Origin: Alkalinema sp. FACHB-956
GTDB taxonomy: Bacteria > Cyanobacteriota > Cyanobacteriia > Leptolyngbyales > Leptolyngbyaceae
Reading direction: 5' to 3'
Length of the DNA stretch: 64,000 nt
Assembly (NCBI RefSeq): GCF_014697025.1
Contig: NZ_JACJRC010000001.1
Coordinates: 744,001 to 808,000 of the forward strand
A model generated the notes under the pieces. It did no database searches and had not been told where the DNA came from. It saw nothing but the letters and a program-made list of their open reading frames with translations. The position numbers and the translations under genes are program-made. This document shows positions 1 through 8,268 of this stretch, piece by piece (position 1 is the stretch's first letter; the number at the start of each line of letters is the position of its first letter).

Positions 1-1
1 A

Positions 2-580
2 TCGCTGGCGGGGTTGGTGCAGTGCCAAGGGTGCCAGTCGCCGATGACGGTGACGCGGGTGGTGCCGCCCAAGGTGGTGCGGAAAAATGCTAAGGAGGTG
101 AAGGAGTATCTCTACCTGCGGCCTACGGCTTGTCCTCTTCAGCCGAAATGTAAGGCGATTGCCTATGAAACAATTCTGCAACAGGCGATCGAACGGATTT
201 GTGAAGACTTACCCCGTGCGGTGGCGGCGTTGGAGTTGCCGGATTTGGAACAGGTGCAGCGGGGCATCAATGGGGCGATCGTGGGTAAGCAGAAGATTAT
301 TGAGCAATTGCCGGGGTTAATTGCCAGTGGTATTTTGGATGGGGAAACGGCGCAGTTACGGGAATACAAGTTACGCACGGAAATGGCTGCGTTACAAAGT
401 CGGTTGGCTCAGTTGCCGCCGGTGAATTTACCCGCGATCGCGCAAACGGTTTCGCTGCCGCAGTTTTGGTTGGATTTATCGGAGTCGGAGCGGCGGTTTT
501 ATTTTCGTGAGTTTCTGCGTTCGATCGAACTAGTGCGAGATGGTAAAAACTGGTCAATTAAACTGATTTTTATTTTTTGA
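2..580 (+). CDS. Large serine recombinase, C-terminal part (cut by window start)
   Basis: The reading frame is open to the left edge, so only the C-terminal ~190 residues are visible. It begins inside a zinc-ribbon-like segment (Cys-x2-Cys near the start, then CPLQPKC about 35 residues later), followed by a long helical, Leu/Gln-rich region and a conserved end with LSESERRFYFREFLRSIE. This order (zinc beta ribbon, coiled coil, C-terminal cap) is that of large serine recombinases, including the cyanobacterial XisF-type enzymes that excise or integrate mobile DNA. The catalytic serine domain lies outside the window, so activity cannot be judged. The next 500 bases to the right contain only a gene remnant, which fits the edge of a mobile element. 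Family-level call by recognition, not by search. Confidence 0.72.
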   Translation, partial: SLAGLVQCQGCQSPMTVTRVVPPKVVRKNAKEVKEYLYLRPTACPLQPKCKAIAYETILQQAIERICEDLPRAVAALELPDLEQVQRGINGAIVGKQKIIEQLPGLIASGILDGETAQLREYKLRTEMAALQSRLAQLPPVNLPAIAQTVSLPQFWLDLSESERRFYFREFLRSIELVRDGKNWSIKLIFIF

Positions 581-680
581 GCAGGTTTGGATTACCTGTG
601 CTGCGGCTAAGATTGAATACTCTACATATTCTACTCTGCCATGACTGATATCCAATGGTCTCTGAACTTCCTTTGTTCAT

Positions 681-706
681 AAAAAATTCCTACAGATTAT
701 GTAGGA
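681..706 (-). terminator. Intrinsic terminator of the PTPA-CTERM remnant
   Basis: Read on the minus strand, a 7-bp perfect stem (688-694 with 700-706, 5-nt loop) is followed by a run of six T (681-686). It lies 24 bases past the stop codon of the minus-strand remnant at 730, so it still marks the original 3' end of that gene. Confidence 0.6.
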
Positions 707-729
707 GGGAAAAACAGAGGTTAGACGAA

Positions 730-915
730 TTAAACTTCGATCTCGTCTGTCAACTGAGGTTCTTCACTATTGCGTTTCTTCCTGAACGCTGCGACACCTA
801 GCCCAACTAGACCAGGGAGGAGCGCTGGTGTGGGTATAGGGGTAGGGGATATCGAACTCACTTTCAAGTCAGCGTACGTATTGCCACATTGGTAGAAGTG
901 CCGAGGACAATAATT
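730..915 (-). pseudogene. Remnant of a PTPA-CTERM sorted exported protein
   Basis: The minus-strand frame from 915 to a TAA at 730 encodes a C-terminal tail with PTPIPTPALLPGLVGLGVAA followed by a basic FRKKR stretch and a short acidic end. This is the cyanobacterial PTPA-CTERM signal: a Pro-Thr motif, one hydrophobic helix and a positive cluster, used for exosortase-type sorting of secreted proteins. The frame is closed by a stop at 916-918 and no plausible body or start codon precedes it, so only the last ~60 residues survive. The neighbouring recombinase suggests that the 5' part was lost by insertion or deletion. It was probably a surface protein; nothing is left that shows its specific role. 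Confidence 0.6.
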
Positions 916-1078
916 TCACGTCGTATAGTCCATTCAAAGTGAATGACTGCCAGTAGAGCCGATAATGAAGGTTTTTTAACCTAAAATGCTTAATTTATGC
1001 GGATCTCTAGTCTACACAAACCAATCCTGATTGGCTTTTCAGCTTTTTGGATTGACATTGTCTAGCTCAGAGTTTACA

Positions 1079-2959
1079 TCAGACGGCATTTGATGACTCA
1101 GTACTATTTAATCCACTCGTACCTACAGTACTCAAGTGGTAGCTTTTCTCCATTAAATTCTTGAACTCAAAATCTGACTGAATTGTAATAAAGCCTATCT
1201 CTCTGCTTGCCCATTTGATATATTTCTCGTCTTGTGAGATAGCTTGAACTAAATCTTGAATGGCTCTATTTTTATCGTTTGCTAGTGCATAGCAAATAGC
1301 CCGTTCATAGAAGAAATCACCTTTCTCGATATCATGATTTTTGTGGTTCCTGGAAAATCTATGATGTTTATCAGTCACCTTGTGAAGAGCGATATTTCGA
1401 TCTGAAAGCACTTTTTGTTCGTATTCGTCTTTTTCTTCCTCAGAAAGTACGTCTAATTTCAGAATTTGCTCGTTAGCATAGGCTCGACAAGCCCATAGTC
1501 GAAAAGATTCACTTTTAAGACTGACTGCTTCATCATAGTGACGTACTGCATCAAAGTATTCTCCTAATCGGAGATACGTGTCTCCGATTTTTCTATGAAT
1601 TTCATAGTCACCAACACCATCTTCAGATGCAATTTCTGATGCACGTTCATATTTCTCGAGAGCTTTTTCATAACTTAAATGTCCACCCATAAGGTATAAA
1701 ACATCACCCAACGCTCTCCAAGTTTGATACTGACGTGGATTAGCAGCTAGAGCTTCTTCATATTTTTCAACTGCTTGTTCATATTCCTCTAAACTGGTGA
1801 GTGAATCGCCTAAGCTATGTAAAACCCAACTATTTTTAGGGTTGAATTTTAACGAATCCTCATAACAATTCTTTGCCTGATGATACTTAAGTTGTTTGGC
1901 ATAAGTAATTCCCTTTTTGTAAAGAGTCTCAGCATACCAAGTTTCAGGAATTTTAGAAACTTTGAGAGCTTCATTGTATTTACGAATTGCCTCTTCATAT
2001 TCTCCTAAGGAGGAGCGTGCATCTCCCTGAGAATGAATAGCCCAATAACAATCTTGATTAATTGCTAGTGCATCTCTATAATCTGCGATTGCTCGGTTAT
2101 ACTCCCCCAAACCTGCAAAAGAATTTCCTCTTTTACAGAAAACTTCAGCCCAGAATCTTCGATCTATTGGTGCTATTTCTTTGGGCTTACTATTAATAGC
2201 TTCATCATAAGCACTTATTGCATTATTAAACTTTTGCATTGCTTCTTCTCTGGCATCTTCATCATGGTTCGAATCTGCTTCTATTAATTGATACCTTCCT
2301 AATAAAGAGAGTACATCTCCTAGCTTGACATGAAACCCTGCTGGAAGAGTTTGTAGCTTGAAATGCTCTTTAAAGTTTTTGAGGACATCAGGGTAATGCT
2401 CAATTGCTTGGCGTGACTCTGTAGAAATTGGATTAAATGATAGATCAGACAGAAACTTGATATTTTCCATGGAAACAACAAGCCCTAATAGTCCTGATGT
2501 AGCATCTGTTAACTTCAGCGACTTATCATGAAATTCTACTTGAAATTCAGACTTCATCTCTTCCTTAACTAATTGAAGCTGTTCTTTCATTGTTTTCCTT
2601 GCCCAATAGGTTCCTGCAAGAACTACAAGGGCACCGGATAACCCCAAAATAGCTGTAAAGCGGTCAAGGGAATCCGCTACTTCATCTTGTACAATGTCAT
2701 GGACTGTATTACTGTGTTGCAGGAAATTCTCAATCTCAGTCTTTTCTTCATTGGTTAATCTTTTAGAGGAGTCTGGTATGGGCGATGCTAGGGGAGAAGA
2801 TATTGGGGAGGTTAAAGAAGTGGAAGAACTCAAGTAAGACCAAGATGACTGACTTACAACCAATAATGTAATAACAATTGTAGGTGTAAAGCGAAAAAGA
2901 GAGACTATAAACTTTTTGGCTGAAGTAAGTGTTAGTATATCCTGATTATTGAGAGACAT
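1079..2959 (-). CDS. Membrane-anchored TPR-repeat protein
   Basis: 626 residues. An N-terminal hydrophobic segment (about 18-45) acts as signal or anchor; a Ser/Pro-rich stretch follows and then a second membrane segment (about 100-120, ILGLSGALVVLAGTYWA). From about residue 235 to 520 there are at least seven tetratricopeptide repeats of the form Y-x-A-I-x-x-Y-x-x-A-L. TPR proteins act as scaffolds, so the function is protein binding near the membrane; the partner is not visible. The gene is clearly more AT-rich than the housekeeping genes to its right, which suggests horizontal origin. It stands alone: a remnant on one side, a 600-base non-coding stretch on the other. Start at 2959 places the first hydrophobic segment correctly. 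Confidence 0.75.
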   Translation of the reverse strand: MSLNNQDILTLTSAKKFIVSLFRFTPTIVITLLVVSQSSWSYLSSSTSLTSPISSPLASPIPDSSKRLTNEEKTEIENFLQHSNTVHDIVQDEVADSLDRFTAILGLSGALVVLAGTYWARKTMKEQLQLVKEEMKSEFQVEFHDKSLKLTDATSGLLGLVVSMENIKFLSDLSFNPISTESRQAIEHYPDVLKNFKEHFKLQTLPAGFHVKLGDVLSLLGRYQLIEADSNHDEDAREEAMQKFNNAISAYDEAINSKPKEIAPIDRRFWAEVFCKRGNSFAGLGEYNRAIADYRDALAINQDCYWAIHSQGDARSSLGEYEEAIRKYNEALKVSKIPETWYAETLYKKGITYAKQLKYHQAKNCYEDSLKFNPKNSWVLHSLGDSLTSLEEYEQAVEKYEEALAANPRQYQTWRALGDVLYLMGGHLSYEKALEKYERASEIASEDGVGDYEIHRKIGDTYLRLGEYFDAVRHYDEAVSLKSESFRLWACRAYANEQILKLDVLSEEEKDEYEQKVLSDRNIALHKVTDKHHRFSRNHKNHDIEKGDFFYERAICYALANDKNRAIQDLVQAISQDEKYIKWASREIGFITIQSDFEFKNLMEKSYHLSTVGTSGLNSTESSNAV

Positions 2960-3588
2960 AAAACTACCTCTTGTATTACGTTAGTTAATTACAACAATTC
3001 AATAATTATGTGACTAGATGTCTTGAATGCAGAAAACAATGTAGGTAGGATGGTTGTAATCGTACTTACCATAATTACCTCTCCTTCTATTTTTAGGTTG
3101 ATTAGGGGGTGACACTCTACAAAAGAGCCTTTTTCTATCCGAAATTTCAGTTTTTGGCTGTACTACTTGTTGATAACAACTACAAGAAAGAAATGAGGAG
3201 TTATTATCTTTCATCTGCTTATGCAGAAGTAGTTTGATTAATGCCGCTTGAAAGTAACTTAGAGACTAGTTGTATTACATATATGCGACTGAGTTTATAG
3301 AACCCATGTAGAATGTTTGTTGCGATTGGCTAGTTGACTAGATGAAGTTTAGTTGCCAGCCTCAATAGTTGGGATTGTAGGAAGCAGGACTATTATCTAG
3401 CCTCCAAAAATAAGTATCAGGCATCTGAGATGTCTATCTATCATCTGATGTTTACATCATAGATAAACTGATTTCAGTATAACTATCTCCTCAGAGTCAA
3501 ACCTTCGGTTTATGAAAATTTACAGAGTAGCCGAGGTGCCCACAGACCGAAAAAACAATGCCATCTGCGGGGCACCTAAGCTTGACCA
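2960..3588. other. Gene-poor AT-rich stretch
   Basis: This stretch is the upstream region of the TPR gene and the downstream region of small-protein cassette 1. A 66-codon minus-strand frame at 3014-3214 has no recognisable domain and no clear ribosome site, so it is not annotated as a gene. The only structure seen is the hairpin at 3534-3577. Confidence 0.4.
3534..3577 (-). terminator. Hairpin downstream of small-protein gene 1
   Basis: Arms AGGTGCC(C) at 3534-3541 and GGGCACCT at 3570-3577 pair perfectly, and the stem continues inward with CAGA/TCTG after one mismatch. It starts 12 bases past the stop codon of the small protein at 3589. No T run follows, so it may stabilise the 3' end rather than terminate. 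Confidence 0.4.
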
Positions 3589-3807
3589 TTACCGCAGCCG
3601 TTCGCGACTGAGGATGCTGATGTATTGCCCGTCGGAATGCACGATCTTCATCGGTTGACTCCAGTGAATCCTGTCCGCAATCCGATGGGCATGGAATTGA
3701 TTAATCGTATCCTGCACGAACTCCTTGTGACCGATTAAGTGGATCTGTAAGCGTTGTTTCTCAGGTTGAACTTCACGATCGCTCCGATCGCTAGAACCTT
3801 TCGCCAT
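3589..3807 (-). CDS. Small protein of a three-copy family, copy 1
   Basis: 72 residues, no known domain recognised. It aligns over most of its length with the products at 14771-14986 and 39727-39945: LIG/LFG/LLG, then a charged V-Q-x-x-I-N-Q-(L/F) helix, then a (D/E)RI-W-(S/G)-x-P turn and a C-terminal stretch with S-x-L/M-x-R. It looks like a compact alpha/beta protein with one central helix. The start at 3807 has an AGGAGAAG ribosome site 7-8 bases upstream, as in copy 2. Its N-terminus is more basic and Ser/Asp-rich than the other two. The gene sits behind a long leader with an intrinsic terminator (3911-4134), so its expression is probably set by attenuation. Function unknown. Confidence 0.72.
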   Translation of the reverse strand: MAKGSSDRSDREVQPEKQRLQIHLIGHKEFVQDTINQFHAHRIADRIHWSQPMKIVHSDGQYISILSRERLR

Positions 3808-3910
3808 AATGTGAGCTTCTCCTTGTTGAAGTGAATCTCATCCCTGCTACAATCTTGCTCCCTTCTCCTACGTTTGGAAGAAGGGCCGGGGATGAGGGTC
3901 TAAAGAAGCC

Positions 3911-3957
3911 CAAAAATTTAGAGCCACCCCGTTTGACATCACAAACAAGAGTGGCTC
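3911..3957 (-). terminator. Attenuator terminator of leader copy 1
   Basis: Minus strand: GAGCCACTC (3949-3957) pairs with GGGTGGCTC (3921-3929, one G-U pair), followed by TAAATTTTTG. It lies about 105 bases upstream of the small-protein start codon, between promoter and gene. Confidence 0.65.
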
Positions 3958-4134
3958 GGTCAGATGCTAAAATCCTCATCAAGCCTCCTTGCTGCTGTTT
4001 CAGCGAGGGGGAATAGCTACCCGGAGTTGCGGTAACAACAAAGGGTAGTGCCCTAAATTTTCAGGATCCCAGCGGCCCCATGCTTCCTACCAAACCGTCT
4101 CGCGAAAGAAGGATGTCCATGGCAACCGCTATGA
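3911..4134 (-). ncRNA. Conserved leader RNA with terminator, copy 1 (riboswitch-like)
   Basis: Read on the minus strand. Blocks shared with copies 2 and 3 in the same order: a start region with TTTTTCATAGC, a CCATG...CTTC / GAAGCATGG pairing, a hairpin with stem CTACCC/GGGTAG (4017-4048) extended by GTTG/CAAC, a CCCCC-x-x-GCTG block, an ATTTTA-x-CAT block, and finally a terminator hairpin. The order promoter, structured RNA, terminator, ribosome site, short gene is that of a transcriptional attenuator. I do not match it to a known riboswitch class. The transcript start is placed about 7 bases after the -10 box by inference. Confidence 0.6.
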
Positions 4135-4140
4135 AAAACC

Positions 4141-4169
4141 AGCCTACGAACAAACCCCTTCCAAGTCAA
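4141..4169 (-). promoter_or_regulatory. Promoter of small-protein cassette 1
   Basis: Minus strand: TTGACT at 4164-4169, 17-bp spacer, TAGGCT at 4141-4146. The same two boxes with the same 17-bp spacing occur in front of copies 2 and 3. Confidence 0.6.
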
Positions 4170-4214
4170 CCCCGTAACATCAAAAAATATTAACCTTGCT
4201 CTGTCTGGATAATA

Positions 4215-4763
4215 TTAGGAAGGTTTCGCTGATTTGCGAATCGCCAACCGCACCACAAACGCCATCAAAACAAACAAACTGCCCGCCCCGATAAAAATTA
4301 AACCAAACAAATTACTCTGGGGCCGATCGTCCTCCACGATCGTCAGATCAACCTGGCGACGATCGGCAATGAAATCATTAATCGCCTCCGCCGTGTCTTC
4401 CTTCTCATTCTTATCCGATCGAAACTGGTCAGTTAACGGAATCCTTCCCGAAGGCGTTTCCAACACAACGCGATAGGCATTTCTAAACTTACGTCCCGTC
4501 TGTTCTACCTTCGCCTCCGTCAGAGATTTCACCATCACCTTCATAGGCGCTGTCTTAACCGATTCCGTCGTCTTTTCACAATTGATACTCGTCTTCGATC
4601 GTTGGCATCTCAGCGTCGTAATCCGACCAAATCCCATTTCCAAGATCCCAAACCCGATCGTCATCGCCCCCAACGACCCACAAATCATCATCGGCAACCA
4701 ACCCTTGGGCAGATTGGTGTCAGGTCTGCGGCGCGTTTCAGGAATCCAGGAATCTTTGTTCAT
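4215..4763 (-). CDS. Two-span membrane protein with a central non-cytoplasmic domain
   Basis: 182 residues, no named function recognised. A hydrophobic helix near residues 22-45 and a second near 152-174 flank a polar domain of about 105 residues that begins TTLRCQR and contains a second Cys 11 residues on. The protein at 47110-47898 has the same plan: helix, V-T-L-H-C at the start of the soluble part, a T-I-Q-D-D block before the second helix. They look like distant members of one cyanobacterial family. The region just before the second helix (LTIVEDDRPQSN) is the best matching block. It stands alone between the cassette-1 promoter and the MFS gene. Role unknown, possibly envelope-related. 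Confidence 0.6.
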   Translation of the reverse strand: MNKDSWIPETRRRPDTNLPKGWLPMMICGSLGAMTIGFGILEMGFGRITTLRCQRSKTSINCEKTTESVKTAPMKVMVKSLTEAKVEQTGRKFRNAYRVVLETPSGRIPLTDQFRSDKNEKEDTAEAINDFIADRRQVDLTIVEDDRPQSNLFGLIFIGAGSLFVLMAFVVRLAIRKSAKPS

Positions 4764-4858
4764 AGCAATTGGGTGAGAGGATTGTTTTAGACAGGTTGAT
4801 GGCGGGTGGGAGAGTAGAAGTGATGATGCATCTCACCTCCACTGCCTACCCTATTAAT

Positions 4859-6052
4859 TTACTGCCTCACCATCGCGGTTGGGGTATATTGCTTCCGGGT
4901 TTTCACCGCTAGCCACAGAATCCCTAAATTCAGAAAGCCCGCTAAAAATAACGGATAGCTATAGGTGATTGGATGTTGTTCATTCACCATTGACCCTGCA
5001 ATAATCGGCCCAATGCCATTGGCAATACTTAAATAAGAAGCATTCAACCCAGAAGAAATGCCCTGTTCCTCTGCTTTGACATTCAACGAAATTAACGTGC
5101 TAATCATCGGCTGCACCATGGCGTTGAACATGGCAAACACAATGCTCACTTCCACAAAATAAAGAATATCCGGCCACAGCGGCATACACAAAAACGCCAA
5201 CGCCCGCACCAGAATCCCCGCAAACAAAATTCGAGTTAACGTCGTTCGCTGAGTTAGCCAACTGACCCCCTTCGTCTGCGCCAAAACGCCCAGAACTCCA
5301 ATCATGCAAAACAGCAACGTCAACGATCGGTTGTCCTGCTTCAACACATTGATGTAATAGGGCTGGAAGCCAAAGGTGAAGATCGTAAACGTTGTGCCAA
5401 TGAGAAAATTCAGTAGCAACAGAAGGCCAATTTTCGGCAGCGTAAAGCCCCGAATCAGTTCAGAAAACCCTAGGTCAAACAAATTAATTTGACGACTCCG
5501 ACCCTCCGGTGCGAGGGTTTCCGGTAGCAGCGTAATCGTCAGCAAAAGCGCGATAGCCGCCATCCCCGAAGACGCCAAAAACGAAGCCCCCAGCGAAATC
5601 TGTTGCGCCAACAAGCTAATCACCGGGCCTAGAATAAATCCCAAACCAAACGCCGCCCCAAAAATCCCAAACCCCTTGGCGCGCTCCTCCGGTTTCGTCA
5701 CGTCGGAAATAATCGCCTGGGCCACGGACACATTCCCCCCGGTAATCCCATCCAGCCCCCGCGCCAAAAACAGGACGATCGCATTGGGAGCCGTCCCCGC
5801 CAGAAAATTCGCAATCACCGTCCCCGTCAAACTAATCATCAACAACGGCTTACGGCCAAACCGATCGGACAGCTTTCCAATCACCGGCGTTGCAAAAAAC
5901 TGCGCCACCGCAAACATTGACAACAGACAACCTGCCTGAAAATCCGTCAGATGAAATTGCTTGGCGTATAGGTAGATGGTCGGAATCAGGATCGTCGCAC
6001 TTAATGCATTGATAAAAGTAATCAGTGCAGCAATCCAAAACTTACGGTTCAT
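4859..6052 (-). CDS. MFS transporter, drug-efflux (TetA-like) type
   Basis: 397 residues with about twelve hydrophobic segments, the usual size of a 12-helix major facilitator. The loop between helices 2 and 3 carries the family A motif (GKLSDRFGRKPLLM, about residues 58-71), and the end of helix 5 has the antiporter-like G-x8-G-x3-GPxxG motif (GFGLGFILGPV). These point to a proton-driven exporter of the DHA1 group. Substrate cannot be told from sequence. The start ATG at 6052 sits directly before the first helix (FWIAALITFINAL). It is divergent from nothing: the next gene left is on the same strand, about 100 bases away, and the SUI1 gene lies 146 bases upstream on the same strand. Confidence 0.85.
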   Translation of the reverse strand: MNRKFWIAALITFINALSATILIPTIYLYAKQFHLTDFQAGCLLSMFAVAQFFATPVIGKLSDRFGRKPLLMISLTGTVIANFLAGTAPNAIVLFLARGLDGITGGNVSVAQAIISDVTKPEERAKGFGIFGAAFGLGFILGPVISLLAQQISLGASFLASSGMAAIALLLTITLLPETLAPEGRSRQINLFDLGFSELIRGFTLPKIGLLLLLNFLIGTTFTIFTFGFQPYYINVLKQDNRSLTLLFCMIGVLGVLAQTKGVSWLTQRTTLTRILFAGILVRALAFLCMPLWPDILYFVEVSIVFAMFNAMVQPMISTLISLNVKAEEQGISSGLNASYLSIANGIGPIIAGSMVNEQHPITYSYPLFLAGFLNLGILWLAVKTRKQYTPTAMVRQ

Positions 6053-6198
6053 CGCGATCGAGAGTGAGAGAACAGACCATCAGCCTACTAGAGAATGACC
6101 CGCGTTTGGCGATCCCCAGGCCACTTTGCGGGTCTACGTTTGCGGGTCTCCGATCGTGCGTTCCTGATCACGACACAACGGCCAACCATCAGTGCCTA

Positions 6199-6540
6199 TT
6201 AGCCACCACTAATTTTGGCCTTATAGCCCAACTTGACGAGAATTTCCAATAGCTTTTCTTTGTGATCGCCTTGGATCTCGATCGTCTCTTCCCGTACCGT
6301 GCCGCCGGTGCCGCATTGGGCCTTCAGCTTTTTGGCTAATTCTGTCAATTTGTCCGGCGAATGTTGCCACCCACTAATCACCGTCACCGTTTTGCCCCCG
6401 CGCCCCTTGCGAGACGCTTGAATGCGCAAATTTTGCTGATTGGGTGGCAGATCCGGCACCGCCCGTTCAAAGGCCGCTTCGTTATCGTTGCCAAACTCGC
6501 GATACACCGTGCGATTATTCTGATCCTTCGCCTTGCCCAT
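6199..6540 (-). CDS. SUI1/eIF1-family translation factor (YciH-like)
   Basis: 113 residues. The C-terminal ~70 residues are a SUI1 domain: GGKTVTVISGW, then an L-x-x-L-A-K-x-L-K-x-x-C-G-T-G-G-T core, an EIQGDHKEKL block and a GYKAK end. In bacteria such proteins (YciH) influence start-codon selection at the 30S subunit. The N-terminal ~40 residues are polar and poorly conserved, as usual. The gene is divergent from trpB, with about 140 bases between the two start codons that hold the trpB promoter. Function of the cyanobacterial member is known only by analogy. Confidence 0.85.
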   Translation of the reverse strand: MGKAKDQNNRTVYREFGNDNEAAFERAVPDLPPNQQNLRIQASRKGRGGKTVTVISGWQHSPDKLTELAKKLKAQCGTGGTVREETIEIQGDHKEKLLEILVKLGYKAKISGG

Positions 6541-6643
6541 GGCCTCACCTTTCCAGATTTACCCACTTCCTGATTCATCTTACTGATTCTTGGGCGGCAT
6601 TCCTGTGGAGAATCGATCGCCAACGGCCACCATCCCCGCATCC

Positions 6644-6649
6644 TATAAT
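6644..6649 (+). promoter_or_regulatory. trpB -10 element
   Basis: A perfect TATAAT lies at 6644-6649, 31 bases before the GTG start at 6680. A transcript starting about 7 bases later would lack the in-frame ATG at 6650, which supports GTG as the real start. No good -35 box is seen at 17 bp. Confidence 0.5.
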
Positions 6650-6679
6650 ATGGATTGTTCTCTACATAGACATGGGCCT

Positions 6680-7939
6680 GTGACTACGACTCCGCTTCCC
6701 ACTAATTCAAACCCAACGGCCTCAAACCCAACCGCGATCGAACATCGTCCTGACTCCCTAGGTCGCTTTGGCAAATTTGGGGGAAAGTACGTCCCCGAAA
6801 CCCTCATGCCAGCCCTGTTTGAGCTAGAGGAAGCCTATCGTCGCTATAGCCAAGATGCCGACTTCCAAGCGGAACTGGAGCAACTGCTCAAGGATTACGT
6901 TGGTCGTCCCAGCCCGCTGTATTTTGCAGAACGGTTGACGGAGTACTACGCCCGTCCCGATGGCAGCGGCCCCCAGATTTACCTCAAACGGGAAGACCTC
7001 AACCACACGGGTGCCCACAAAATTAACAACGCCCTGGCCCAAGCCCTCCTGGCAAAACGCATGGGCAAACAGCGGATTATTGCCGAAACCGGAGCCGGTC
7101 AGCACGGTGTAGCCACGGCAACGGTGTGCGCCCGCTTTGGCCTCAAATGCATCATCTACATGGGGGTGCATGACATGGAACGCCAAGCCCTCAACGTCTT
7201 TCGGATGCGGCTGATGGGTGCGGAAGTGGTGCCCGTGGAAGCCGGAACCGGAACCCTCAAGGATGCAACTTCCGAAGCGATTCGCGACTGGGTCACCAAC
7301 GTGGAAACCACCCACTACATTCTCGGCTCTGTGGCTGGCCCCCACCCCTATCCCATGATGGTGCGGGACTTCCATGCGGTGATCGGCCAGGAAACCCGGC
7401 GGCAATGCCAGGAAAAATGGGGCGGGCTGCCGGATATTTTGATGGCCTGTGTGGGTGGCGGTTCCAATGCTATGGGGCTGTTCCATGAATTTATCGAAGA
7501 CGCTTCAATCCGCATCATTGGCGTGGAAGCAGCGGGCTTTGGTGTGGAGTCGGGTAAGCACGCCGCCACGTTGACCAAGGGGCGGGTGGGCGTCCTACAT
7601 GGGGCCATGAGCTACCTGCTCCAGGATGAGGATGGCCAAGTGATTGAACCCCACTCTGTCAGTGCTGGGTTGGACTATCCCGGTGTTGGCCCTGAGCACA
7701 GCTACCTGATGGACATTGGCCGTGCCGAATACTACGCCGTCACCGATCAGCAGGCGCTGGATGCGTTCCAACGCTTATCGCAACTGGAAGGCATCATTCC
7801 GGCGCTGGAAACCTCCCACGCGATCGCCTATCTGGAAACCCTCTGTCCGCAACTGGAAGGCAGTCCCCGCATTGTCATCAACTGTTCTGGCCGTGGGGAT
7901 AAGGATGTATTAAGCGTGTCGAAACTGTTGAATCCCTAA
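6680..7939 (+). CDS. trpB: Tryptophan synthase beta subunit
   Basis: 419 residues from the GTG at 6680. It catalyses the last step of tryptophan synthesis, condensing indole with serine through pyridoxal phosphate. The PLP lysine is in [11 protein letters not shown] (about residue 114), the phosphate-binding glycine run is [10 protein letters not shown], and the conserved opening [17 protein letters not shown] is present. The frame extends upstream to 6590, but the TATAAT at 6644-6649 and the usual cyanobacterial start (V/M-T-T-T-P-L) favour 6680. The N-terminal tail holds a 15-bp duplication ([10 protein letters not shown]). TrpA is not adjacent, which is common in cyanobacteria. Confidence 0.95.
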   Translation: MTTTPLPTNSNPTASNPTAIEHRPDSLGRFGKFGGKYVPETLMPALFELEEAYRRYSQDADFQAELEQLLKDYVGRPSPLYFAERLTEYYARPDGSGPQIYLKREDLNHTGAHKINNALAQALLAKRMGKQRIIAETGAGQHGVATATVCARFGLKCIIYMGVHDMERQALNVFRMRLMGAEVVPVEAGTGTLKDATSEAIRDWVTNVETTHYILGSVAGPHPYPMMVRDFHAVIGQETRRQCQEKWGGLPDILMACVGGGSNAMGLFHEFIEDASIRIIGVEAAGFGVESGKHAATLTKGRVGVLHGAMSYLLQDEDGQVIEPHSVSAGLDYPGVGPEHSYLMDIGRAEYYAVTDQQALDAFQRLSQLEGIIPALETSHAIAYLETLCPQLEGSPRIVINCSGRGDKDVLSVSKLLNP

Positions 7940-7998
7940 CTGGGTATTTGCAAGTGGGACTTTTAACGATTAACCCTGCATAGCGTGGGTTCATGGGG

Positions 7999-8095
7999 GG
8001 CGCGATCGTCGGGGCTGCTCCGCAGCGAAGATCGGGGAACTTCTCCCCGCCCCCCTGCGACGTCAGGGGACTCTACTCCCCCGACACCCCCCGAA
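7999..8095. repeat. GC-rich intergenic repeat-like block
   Basis: In the 330-base gap between trpB and pheS this block is rich in G and C runs with several small inverted arms (for example GGGGA..TCCCC and CAGGGG..CCCC). It resembles the dispersed intergenic repeats of cyanobacterial genomes, but no second copy is seen in this window. Confidence 0.3.
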
Positions 8096-8183
8096 AGTAA
8101 ATTCTGCGTTTTAAGGACAGGGGATTTGTGAGGGACACTTGTGTTGTTGAGATCACGTTCAAAATAGACAAACCTGAATAGCC

Positions 8184-8229
8184 AAAAAGAGGGAATTCAA
8201 GCCAATGATGCTTCGATTCCCTCTTTATT
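8184..8229. terminator. Bidirectional terminator, mainly for pheS
   Basis: Perfect 11-bp stem AAAGAGGGAAT (8186-8196) with ATTCCCTCTTT (8216-8226), 19-nt loop. Minus-strand reading from pheS ends in a T run; plus-strand reading also ends in TTTATTAT, so it may serve trpB too. Confidence 0.75.
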
Positions 8230-8268
8230 ATGTTTTGGTCTTTTTATGTTCTGGTCTGTGATGACGAA

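Noticed and set aside
3014-3214. 66-codon minus-strand frame as a gene
   Set aside because: No ribosome site, no domain, odd composition with scattered Cys; it lies in an otherwise non-coding AT-rich gap.
3808-4134. Leader family as a known glutamine, cobalamin or other named riboswitch
   Set aside because: From memory, none of the core consensus blocks of these classes occurs in the expected order. A formal covariance-model search was not possible here.
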